Positions 57,421 to 64,000 of a stretch of 64,000 nt of DNA are shown piece by piece. Location of the stretch: positions 62,001 to 126,000 of the forward strand of contig CALIEB010000007.1 in the NCBI GenBank assembly GCA_938022205.1. The letters run 5' to 3'. The notes beneath the pieces are model-generated. The model was not told where the DNA came from. It saw only the letters and a program-made list of their open reading frames with translations, and searched no databases. Every line of letters begins with the position of its first letter. The first letter of the stretch is position 1. Both the position numbers and the translations under genes were made by a program. The stretch comes from an uncultured Anaerolineae bacterium (GTDB taxonomy: Bacteria; Chloroflexota; Anaerolineae; Aggregatilineales; Phototrophicaceae).

Positions 57421-59154
57421 TTAGAGGGAATGCGCGCGCCTTGCCACATCCGCAATCGCGTTGAGTTTGGCGTGAACTTCGGGCGCGATTTGGTTCGGCG
57501 GCACAAACTCCACTAGCGTGTGGTAGCTGCCTTTGTGCAGTAGAAGCGGCGTGCCTAGCTTCTTGTGATACAATTTGAGCAGCGGCTCAATGAACTCGTT
57601 GCTGGCTTTGAGTTGAGAAGACCCTAGCGCAGGCTTGCCTAAGGTCTCTAAAGACTGTACGACTTCTTCAATGCACGCGCGCATCAGCTCGGCGCGTTGG
57701 ACATAGGCTTGCTCGCCAAACATGTCGCGTGTGCCGTCTGCACCAATCGTTTGAATATCTTGTGTGGCGTAGGCAATAAAGACATCCTCAAAACAGAAGT
57801 AATTCTCAATTTCGCGCTGTTCCCACATCATTTCGACAAGCTCGCCCTCTGTGTGAAGGTGTTGGTCTAAGCGGTCGAAAAGGGCAATACCAATCAAGCG
57901 TGGGGTAGCTTCTTTGAGCGCGTGAAAGTGGCTGCGCGCGTCACTAGGGCGGTTGTTGCCGAGATATTTGACAAAAGGGCGCGCTAGTGCTGCTTGCGCA
58001 GCTTGGTTGTTGCTTATGCGCGCAAACGCCTGAAGGATGGCTAGATCGGTCGCGCCCTCCAAATACAGCACCCAGCCCGTTTGTTCAGCTTGGTAGTACT
58101 GGTCGAAACCTATTGAGGTGAGAGCTTTTTTTACAGGGTCAGCCTTCATTAGCACATGTGGCTTGCCGACAAAGGCAATGACGCTGTCTCTTTGCGCGGC
58201 TTCGTCAAGCACAATCTCCGAATGACTGGCTAGAATAAGCTGCGAGTTTTGTTTTTTGGTCAACTCTGACAAAAGCTGATACGTTTGCCTTTGTCGCAGG
58301 ATTTCGAGATGCGTATCGGGTTCGTCTAAAAGCAGCGTGGTGTGAGGATTCGTGCGCAAATACGCCAGCAGCAGCAGCGTTTGCTGCATGCCGCTGCCGG
58401 CTGAGGCGATGTTGAGTTCAATGTTGTCTTGGGTGACGTAAGACATGGTGATTTCGCCGCGCTCGCTCACGTAATTGGGCGGCTTTAGCCGTATGCCGAA
58501 CAGCACGCGTAGCTCTTGCACCAGCGCATCCCAGCTTGCCTTGTCGCTATCGTAAAGGTGATAGCAAAGGTTGCGCAGCACTTCGGCGGTTCTACCCTCG
58601 CCAATCAGCACGTGAATGCGCCCCAAGTCAATGCGCGGCTCGACAGCGGCTAAGCCCGACATAGGCGGCAAGAAGGCAACGCGCGTGTCGATTGCTTCCG
58701 GCGGGATGCTTGGTAAGCTATCGCTGCCTAGCTTAAGGGGTCGGCAGTAAAGCGATTCGGTGTTGGCGTAGTCGAACTCCATGCCTGCTTGCCACAGCTT
58801 ATCGTGCTGAACACCCTCGACGATGATTTTAATGCGGATATTTTGCGTTTTGGGCTTGTTTCCAGCGCGCTGAACGTCGCGCGTGCGCAAGTTACGCCAC
58901 AAAAGATTAGCGTTCGGCACGGGCATAGCGATGAGATCCTTGCGGTTAATTGTCACGCCGATGCGCTCTTTCGCTTTGGAAGCACTGCGCCGCTTTTGCG
59001 CCCACGTCTGAACGCCAATATGCCACAGCGCGAGAGCTTGCAAAGCGGTCGTTTTGCCCGAGTTGTTCGCCCCAACAAATGCCACAGTTTGCCCGAGCGG
59101 GATGTCTATCTCGTCAAACTGTTTCAGCTGCTGAATGATAAGCCTTGTCAGCAT
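57421..59154 (-). CDS. OLD-like AAA ATPase with C-terminal TOPRIM domain
   Basis: 577 residues. Walker A GANNSGKTT at 28-36, then an ABC-type signature region ASAGSGMQQTLLLLAYLR near 235, LLLDEPDTHLEILRQRQ near 278 and LILASHSEIVLDEA. The C-terminal region from about 360 is TOPRIM-like: LYLEGATDLAIL, YLGNN and ALFDRLDQ supply the E..D and DxD-type residues. This is the single-gene OLD architecture, often linked to phage exclusion. No Gabija GajB or PARIS partner is next to it; its neighbours are a Uma2 protein and metH. Base composition is somewhat more AT-rich than neighbours. Confidence 0.85.
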   Translation of the reverse strand: MLTRLIIQQLKQFDEIDIPLGQTVAFVGANNSGKTTALQALALWHIGVQTWAQKRRSASKAKERIGVTINRKDLIAMPVPNANLLWRNLRTRDVQRAGNKPKTQNIRIKIIVEGVQHDKLWQAGMEFDYANTESLYCRPLKLGSDSLPSIPPEAIDTRVAFLPPMSGLAAVEPRIDLGRIHVLIGEGRTAEVLRNLCYHLYDSDKASWDALVQELRVLFGIRLKPPNYVSERGEITMSYVTQDNIELNIASAGSGMQQTLLLLAYLRTNPHTTLLLDEPDTHLEILRQRQTYQLLSELTKKQNSQLILASHSEIVLDEAAQRDSVIAFVGKPHVLMKADPVKKALTSIGFDQYYQAEQTGWVLYLEGATDLAILQAFARISNNQAAQAALARPFVKYLGNNRPSDARSHFHALKEATPRLIGIALFDRLDQHLHTEGELVEMMWEQREIENYFCFEDVFIAYATQDIQTIGADGTRDMFGEQAYVQRAELMRACIEEVVQSLETLGKPALGSSQLKASNEFIEPLLKLYHKKLGTPLLLHKGSYHTLVEFVPPNQIAPEVHAKLNAIADVARRAHSL

Positions 59155-59181
59155 GGCTTAGGCTCTCTTTCGCGAGATTGT

Positions 59182-59216
59182 GGGCATGCCCACCAATAGG
59201 TTCGTTGGTCATGCCC
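59182..59216 (-). other. Bulged hairpin and palindrome downstream of metH
   Basis: GGGCATG (59182-59188) and ACCAA (59192-59196) pair with TTGGT (59205-59209) and CATGCCC (59210-59216), leaving a 3-nt bulge. The 14-bp palindrome GTGGGCATGCCCAC (59180-59193) overlaps it. It sits right after the metH stop on the minus strand and may end or protect that transcript; no T-tract follows. Confidence 0.45.
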
Positions 59217-59224
59217 CTATCGTC

Positions 59225-62200
59225 TTACCCTAAAATCTGGGCGGTGCGGTCAATTGCGCCCACGCTGTAGTACTTCGCGTCCTCGTGGTGGGCGAAGATA
59301 GCGGCGGTGCTTTGCTCTGGCACGAGCTGGTAGGAATCGGTCAGCGTGATGCCGATTTGCTCGGCGATTTGCGGCATTAAGCTCCAAACAATCGCGTGGT
59401 CGCTTAGCTCGGGACAGGCGGGATAGCCCCAGCTGTAGCGTTTGCCCTGCTGCGCGCCCAAACCCAGCTTTTGGCGCACAAGATAGGTCATGTAGTTGGC
59501 GGTGGCTTCCGCCGCTTGTACCGCTAGCCCGTGAAAGAAATACGCCTCGCTGTAGTTGTCGGCGGACTGTAGCTTCTCGAACGTTTCCGTCGCCACCTCG
59601 CCGACGGTGACAGCCTGCAGCACGCACACGTCCACGCCGCGTCCACCCAGCGGCTCGTAGTAATCGCTGATGCACAGGAACTCACCTTCGGGCTGGCGTG
59701 GGAAGGTGAAGCGCGCCGCCTCGACGGTTTCGCCCGTCTTGGCGTAGCGTTCCGCGTCCCAGATAATCAGGTCATCGCCGTCGCTGTTGGCGGGGAAGTA
59801 GCCGTAGACTGCCTGCGGCTTGAGCGTGCCATCGCGCAGAGCTTCGCGGGTCATGCGCGCGAGGCGTGCCTCAAACTCGGCTTCGAGCTGCTCCCACTCC
59901 GCGCCCTGCTTGTTCTTCGCGCCCCAAGACAAGCGGAACAGCTCGGGCTTGTGCAAGTGCTGCAGCACGACTTGTAAGGGCATCTCGCGCACGACTTGCA
60001 CGCCCCAAAACGGCGGCGTGGGCAGCTTGGCAGCGGGCTTAACGGTCTTTTGCGCGAGCAACGCCCGCGAGACGCGGCTCTTGCGCGGGGTCTTGCCCAT
60101 CTCGGCGTAGCCCTCTTCTTTAATCTGCTGCAAGAAAGCGTCGCGCTGGTTGCTCATCAGCTTGTCCATAACTTCCAAGCCTTCAAAGGCATCTTGACAA
60201 TAGAACACGCCCGCTTCATAAGGCTCGCCGTTGTCCTCCAAAAAGAGAATGCGCCGCCCGAACTTGCGGTTAATCGCCGCGCCGCCCACCAACACCGGAA
60301 AATTGAGGTTGCGTCGCGCCAGCTCGTTGACCACCAGCGGCATTTGCTTGGACGTGCTGACCAGTAGCGCGGAAAGCCCAATCGCGTCAGCGTTTAGCTC
60401 CACCGCCTTCTCGATGATGGTGTTGGCTGGCACTTGCTTGCCTAAGTCGTGGACGGTGTAGCCGTTGTTGCTGAGGATGGTCTTGACGAGGTTCTTGCCG
60501 ATGTCGTGAACGTCGCCGTAGACCGTCGCTAGCACCACCGTGCCTTTGGTCGCGCCCTCCACTTTGTCCATGTACTTTTCCACGTGCGCTACGCTGCGCT
60601 TCATCACTTCGGCGGACTGTAGCACGAACGGCAAAATCAGCTCGCCCGCGCCGAACTTGTCGCCGACTTCTTTCATAGCAGGCAGCAGCACGTTGTTCAG
60701 CACACTGACCGCGTCCTGCCGCGTTAGGCAGTCGTCAATCAGGGCTTCAACCCCTTCTTTCTTGCGGTGGACAATCTGCCAGTGCAGCGCGGCTTCGGCG
60801 GTCATGTCGGCGGTCGGGTCTTCTTCCTGCTTGCCGACGCTGACCGCGTTTTGTTCGAAGTATTGGATGAAGCGTGGCAGCGCGTCCTCGTCGCTGTTGA
60901 AGATGAGGTCGTTGGCGAGCTTGCGCTGCTCTTCAGGAATTTCAGCGTAGGGCGTGATGTGCGCGGGGTTGACAATCGCCATATCTAACCCCGCTTGCAC
61001 GCAGTGGTAGAGAAACACGCTGTTCAACACGCCGCGCGCGCCTTCGCCCACACCAAATGACACGTTGCTGATGCCCAACGCCGTCAGCACGCCGGGGATG
61101 TTCTGCTTAATCAGACGAATGCCCTCAATCGTCTCGATGGCATCCTCACGCAGCTCGGCTTGCCCGGTCGTCAGCGGGAACGTCAGCGCGTCGAAAATCA
61201 AGTCTTGCGGGTTCATGCCGTACTCGTTGACGGCAATGTCAGTGATGCGCTTGGCGATGGCGAACTTCTTCTCGCGGGTGTGTGCCATGCCCTCTTCGTC
61301 GATCGTCATGCTCAAGACTGCCGCGCCGTGCTTCTTGGCGATGGGCAAGATGCGGTCGATGCGCTCGCGTCCGTTCTCAAGGTTGTTGCCGTTGACGATT
61401 GCCTTGCCCGGGTAGATGGCAAGCGCGGCTTCGGCAACTTCCGGCTCGGTCGTGTCAATCACCAGCGGAATTTCAATCGCCATGCTCAAGCGTTTGACCA
61501 GCTCTTGCATCTGTTGCTTTTCGTCAGTGCGCTCGGTCAACGCCACGCACACGTCCAGCAGGTGTGCGCCGCTGTTGACCTGCTCAACAGCGATTTGCAC
61601 GATGCTGTCGTAATCTTCCGCCAGCAGCAGGCGTTTGACCTTGCGGCTGCCCTGCGAGTTGACGCGCTCGCCAATCAGCGTAGGACCGGGGTTTTGCACC
61701 AGCGGCATGGCTTTCATGCCGCTAGAGGCGATAGGCTCGCGCGTAACCGCGCGCGGCTTGCTGGGTTGGCGTGTCGCCTTGCCGCTCAGCAGGTCGGCGT
61801 GCGGGTGACCATGCACCTTCTCGTAGAGCTTGGCGAGGTGTTCGGGGCGCGTGCCGCAGCAGCCGCCGACCACGCTCACGCCCCAGCGCGTGAACTCCGC
61901 CACCATCTCGCTGAAGGGGTCGGGCTCCATCGGGTAGACCGCCTCGCCGTCCACGTTAATCGGCAAGCCGGCGTTGGGCAGCACGCTAATCGGGAAAGGA
62001 CAGTTCTCCACCAAGTATTGGATGGGCGCGCGCATGTATTCCGGTCCCGTCGAGCAGTTCATGCCAAACACATCGATGCCGAGCGGCTCGAGCGTCGCCA
62101 GCGCGCTGGCAATGTCCGTGCCGAAGAGCATGCGACCCGTCACGTCGAGCGTGATTTGTGCTTGAATTGGCACGCGCACGTTGGCATCGGCGAAGTAGCG

Positions 62201-62782
62201 GTGGATGCCGCGAATGGCTGCCTTGACCTCTAAGATGTCTTGGCTGGTCTCAATCAGCAGCACGTCTACGCCGCCCTCGACCAAGCCCTGCGCTTGTTCA
62301 TAGAACACGTCGGCAAGTTCATCAAACGTGATGTTGCTCAAGTCGGGGTCGTTGCCGCTGGGCAGCTTGCCGCTGGGTCCAATGCTGCCCGCTACCATGC
62401 GCGGAATGCCCGTCATCTGTTCGTATTTGTCGCACGCGGCACGCGCCACCCGTGCCGCCGCGCGGTTAATCTCTAGCACGCGGTCTTGCAAGCCGTACTC
62501 CGCCAGCGTCAAGCGATTGGAGCGAAAAGTATTTGTCTCAACAACCTCGCTGCCGACGGCAAGAAACGACTCGTGAATGGCTTGAATGACATCGGGTCGG
62601 GTGATGACCAAATAGTCATTGCAGCCGTCGAGATGCTCGCCGCCGAAATCTTGCGCGCTGAGGCGATAGCGTTGGATGCTCGTTCCCATCGCGCCGTCGA
62701 ACAGCACGATATGGTCAGCAATTGCGTCGAGATAGCGGCGATTGGTATAGGGGCGTTGCCGTGCGTCTTGAATCCCATCCAT
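59225..62782 (-). CDS. metH: Cobalamin-dependent methionine synthase MetH
   Basis: 1185 residues with all four modules. The homocysteine domain (to about 330) has LFDGAMGTSIQ, GMNCSTGPEYM and GGCCGTRPEHL zinc cysteines. The pterin-binding domain has LIGERVNSQGSRK, IDTTEPEV and NGNNLENGR. The cobalamin domain carries DVHDIGKN, with His as the cobalt ligand. The activation domain ends with SWGYPACPELSD. It moves the methyl of methyltetrahydrofolate to homocysteine through cobalamin. A TATAAT element lies at 62834-62839. No cobalamin or SAM riboswitch is evident in the 202-bp upstream gap. Confidence 0.97.
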   Translation of the reverse strand: MDGIQDARQRPYTNRRYLDAIADHIVLFDGAMGTSIQRYRLSAQDFGGEHLDGCNDYLVITRPDVIQAIHESFLAVGSEVVETNTFRSNRLTLAEYGLQDRVLEINRAAARVARAACDKYEQMTGIPRMVAGSIGPSGKLPSGNDPDLSNITFDELADVFYEQAQGLVEGGVDVLLIETSQDILEVKAAIRGIHRYFADANVRVPIQAQITLDVTGRMLFGTDIASALATLEPLGIDVFGMNCSTGPEYMRAPIQYLVENCPFPISVLPNAGLPINVDGEAVYPMEPDPFSEMVAEFTRWGVSVVGGCCGTRPEHLAKLYEKVHGHPHADLLSGKATRQPSKPRAVTREPIASSGMKAMPLVQNPGPTLIGERVNSQGSRKVKRLLLAEDYDSIVQIAVEQVNSGAHLLDVCVALTERTDEKQQMQELVKRLSMAIEIPLVIDTTEPEVAEAALAIYPGKAIVNGNNLENGRERIDRILPIAKKHGAAVLSMTIDEEGMAHTREKKFAIAKRITDIAVNEYGMNPQDLIFDALTFPLTTGQAELREDAIETIEGIRLIKQNIPGVLTALGISNVSFGVGEGARGVLNSVFLYHCVQAGLDMAIVNPAHITPYAEIPEEQRKLANDLIFNSDEDALPRFIQYFEQNAVSVGKQEEDPTADMTAEAALHWQIVHRKKEGVEALIDDCLTRQDAVSVLNNVLLPAMKEVGDKFGAGELILPFVLQSAEVMKRSVAHVEKYMDKVEGATKGTVVLATVYGDVHDIGKNLVKTILSNNGYTVHDLGKQVPANTIIEKAVELNADAIGLSALLVSTSKQMPLVVNELARRNLNFPVLVGGAAINRKFGRRILFLEDNGEPYEAGVFYCQDAFEGLEVMDKLMSNQRDAFLQQIKEEGYAEMGKTPRKSRVSRALLAQKTVKPAAKLPTPPFWGVQVVREMPLQVVLQHLHKPELFRLSWGAKNKQGAEWEQLEAEFEARLARMTREALRDGTLKPQAVYGYFPANSDGDDLIIWDAERYAKTGETVEAARFTFPRQPEGEFLCISDYYEPLGGRGVDVCVLQAVTVGEVATETFEKLQSADNYSEAYFFHGLAVQAAEATANYMTYLVRQKLGLGAQQGKRYSWGYPACPELSDHAIVWSLMPQIAEQIGITLTDSYQLVPEQSTAAIFAHHEDAKYYSVGAIDRTAQILG

Positions 62783-62833
62783 GAGGGTATCCGTTACTCC
62801 GTTCCATCGTCTGACAGTAAAGCATTAAAAATG

Positions 62834-62839
62834 ATTATA
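62834..62839 (-). promoter_or_regulatory. TATAAT -10 element upstream of metH
   Basis: A perfect TATAAT on the minus strand, 51 bp before the metH ATG; the -35 is weak. The leader is too short for a typical cobalamin riboswitch. Confidence 0.55.
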
Positions 62840-62926
62840 CTTACAAAAAATGGCGCACTGTTAGGGCGTTTTTGCGCGCTTGCCTCAAGACGCAGCCAAA
62901 TAGACCATGCTCTCCACGTATCCTAG

Positions 62927-62932
62927 TATAAT
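62927..62932 (+). promoter_or_regulatory. TATAAT -10 element upstream of trmO
   Basis: A perfect TATAAT on the plus strand, 52 bp before the trmO ATG at 62985, divergent from the metH promoter region. Confidence 0.55.
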
Positions 62933-62984
62933 GCGTTATCATACGAGTAGCACATTAGTCGCAATATTTAAGAAAGGCAGGCGT

Positions 62985-63437
62985 ATGGAGACGGTGGCGA
63001 TTACGCCCATCGGCACGGTGCATAACGACGTGCAAGATGCCACAGAGCAAGCGTGGCACAAGATTACGTCGGAAATTCACGTCAAGCCAGAGCTGGCGGC
63101 GGGGTTGCGTGGGTTGGAAGATTGGTCGCACGTGGTGATTTTGTATGTCATGCACCAGCAAGCTCCGTTTGACGCGGCGCAGCACTTGGTTTGTCGCCCA
63201 CGCGAGCGCGACGACCTGCCCGAAGTGGGCATCTTTGCCCAGCGAGCGCGCCATCGTCCTAACCAAATCGGTCTTACGGCAGTGAAGCTGCTGAGTGTTG
63301 CGGGCAACGTGGTCACGGTGCGCGGGCTGGACGCGCTGAACGGCACGCCTGTGTTGGACATCAAGCCCTACGCGCCTATTTACGACGGCGTAAGCGACCC
63401 GCGCGTGCCAAGCTGGTTTATCGCGTCCAATTTTTAA
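62985..63437 (+). CDS. trmO: tRNA (N6-threonylcarbamoyladenosine(37)-N6)-methyltransferase TrmO
   Basis: 150 residues from the ATG at 62985 (AGAAAGG upstream; the longer frame from 62907 crosses the promoter). TsaA/TrmO-type beta-barrel: ITPIGTVHNDVQD, LRGLEDWSHVVILYVMH, VGIFAQRARHRPNQIGLTAVKL and GTPVLDIKPYAPIYD. It methylates t6A37 of tRNA using SAM, so it acts on the modification made with TsaE/TsaB, which are also encoded in this window. Confidence 0.93.
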   Translation: METVAITPIGTVHNDVQDATEQAWHKITSEIHVKPELAAGLRGLEDWSHVVILYVMHQQAPFDAAQHLVCRPRERDDLPEVGIFAQRARHRPNQIGLTAVKLLSVAGNVVTVRGLDALNGTPVLDIKPYAPIYDGVSDPRVPSWFIASNF

Positions 63438-63447
63438 GCGGGGGACT

Positions 63448-64000
63448 ATGACAACGCGCAGCGTGGCGGTGCTGATTTTCGACGAGGTTGAAGTGCTGGA
63501 CTTTGCCGGACCTTTTGAAGTGTTCGGTGTGTGTGGGCGTTGGGACAACACGCCCTACTTTCACGTTTACACAGTGTCGTTAGACGGCGGGATAGTGGCA
63601 GCGCGCAACGGGCTGCGCGTGGCGGCGGCTTACAGCGTGGCGACCATGCCCAAGCCCGACATCTTCGTAGTACCAGGCGGTTACGGCGTGCGCGCGCTGC
63701 TGGGCAATCCCCAGCTGCAAGCGGTCATTCGCCAACAGCACGCTGCCGCCGAGCAGCTGCTCTCGGTCTGTACTGGCGCGTGGTTGCTGGCGGACGCAGG
63801 CGTACTGGCGGGGCTGCGCGCCACCACGTATCACACTGGCTTTGACCGCCTGCAAGAGCTAGAGCCGACGCTAACGCTCGTCAAGGGCGAGCGGTGGGTG
63901 GACAACGGCAAGGTCGTCACGTCGGCAGGTGTGTCGGCGGGCATTGACATGGCACTCCACGTCGTCGCCAAGCTCTTGGGTAAGCAGATTGCCGACAAAA
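63448..64000 (+). CDS. DJ-1/PfpI-family protein, cut by right window edge
   Basis: At least 184 residues, open to the edge. The ATG at 63448 follows GCGGGGG and lies 10 bp after trmO. The class I glutamine-amidotransferase-like fold is clear: VAVLIFDEVEVLDFAGPFEV, IFVVPGGYGVRALL and the nucleophile elbow LLSVCTGAWLLADAG with Cys at about residue 111, then the TTYHTGFD loop and VTSAGVSAGIDMAL. It could be an isonitrile hydratase-like or regulatory GATase1 protein. If the chain goes on beyond the window with a helix-turn-helix it would be a GlxA-type regulator. Confidence 0.88.
   Translation, partial: MTTRSVAVLIFDEVEVLDFAGPFEVFGVCGRWDNTPYFHVYTVSLDGGIVAARNGLRVAAAYSVATMPKPDIFVVPGGYGVRALLGNPQLQAVIRQQHAAAEQLLSVCTGAWLLADAGVLAGLRATTYHTGFDRLQELEPTLTLVKGERWVDNGKVVTSAGVSAGIDMALHVVAKLLGKQIADK

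Noticed and set aside
49754-59154. A defence island comprising the STAND protein, Uma2 and OLD-like genes
   Set aside because: tsaE, tsaB, rimI, fbp and other ordinary genes separate them, so they look like single acquisitions and not one island.
57421-59154. Gabija or PARIS system
   Set aside because: Neither a UvrD-type helicase (GajB) nor a DUF4435 partner gene is adjacent; only the ATPase-TOPRIM protein is present.
61160-62233. A 357-residue open frame antisense to metH, and other long antisense frames (for example 24988-25956, 12760-13644)
   Set aside because: They lie wholly opposite well-recognised genes, encode His/Arg/Gln-rich low-quality sequence, and are expected in GC-rich coding DNA.
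62783-62984. Cobalamin or SAM riboswitch upstream of metH
   Set aside because: The gap is short, the likely -10 is only about 50 bp from the ATG, and no conserved B12-box or SAM motif was recognised.
1-64000. CRISPR arrays, insertion sequences, prophage genes and rRNA genes
   Set aside because: No regularly spaced repeats, transposase, integrase, phage structural or rRNA sequence was recognised on either strand.

Overview
The window is a 64 kb piece of a GC-rich bacterial chromosome with tightly packed genes on both strands. The gene content points to the phylum Chloroflexota, most likely an Anaerolineae-type lineage. The clues are a SpoVS homologue without other sporulation genes, a thioredoxin/NHL protein, a FesM-like ferredoxin membrane protein, a 2TM-domain Ser/Thr kinase, an L,D-transpeptidase with a VanW-like domain, and a Rieske/cytochrome b/cytochrome c operon with b6-type haem spacing. 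This placement is inferred from gene families; there is no rRNA gene in the window. No transposase, phage, CRISPR array or origin was seen.

Layout. 1-10.6 kb: a thioredoxin/NHL protein cut by the left edge, spoVS, an acetyltransferase, two secreted proteins of unknown role (one very acidic with a glycine-rich repeat tail), an acyl-CoA ligase, an ArsP-type permease with a thioredoxin-like partner divergent from an ArsR repressor, small uncharacterised proteins and a response regulator. 10.8-21 kb: cell envelope and signalling (L,D-transpeptidase, cdsA, a chemoreceptor-like protein, a 2TM kinase and a small 2TM protein), a dipeptidase and a polyferredoxin membrane protein. 21-30 kb: a phosphotransferase, a decayed AAA ATPase, a lipoprotein with a GT39-like glycosyltransferase, and the Rieske/cyt b/cyt c operon behind a near-consensus promoter. 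30-38 kb: a P1B-4-type metal ATPase, a DUF3095 protein, a sugar kinase, a CopZ-like Fe-S/Zn protein, formate-tetrahydrofolate ligase, and a toxin-antitoxin pair lying between two perfect 80-bp direct repeats. 38-49 kb: a flavin monooxygenase, FkbM and class I methyltransferases, a dolichol-phosphate-mannose-type synthase, a heterodimeric ABC exporter, and an operon of XRE regulator, TPR protein and large glycosyltransferase. 49.4-49.7 kb: tRNA-Pro, tRNA-Gly and tRNA-Met with a terminator. 49.7-64 kb: a large DUF4062/NB-ARC/TPR STAND protein, tsaE-tsaB-rimI, fructose-1,6-bisphosphatase, a Uma2 protein, an OLD-like ATPase-TOPRIM protein, metH, trmO and a DJ-1/PfpI protein cut by the right edge.

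How the genes fit together. Formate-tetrahydrofolate ligase and cobalamin-dependent MetH connect one-carbon and methionine metabolism. TsaE, TsaB and TrmO all act on the t6A37 modification of tRNA. The Rieske/b/c operon is a quinol-oxidising complex. The accessory layer is made of single genes scattered among housekeeping genes, not a continuous island: the STAND protein, the OLD-like nuclease, the toxin-antitoxin cassette and the ATPase remnant. The most distinctive structural observation is the toxin-antitoxin cassette at 37466-38244. It is bounded by an exact duplication of the 3' end of the formate-tetrahydrofolate ligase gene plus a promoter-like sequence, as if it had entered without breaking the gene before it or the promoter of the gene after it.
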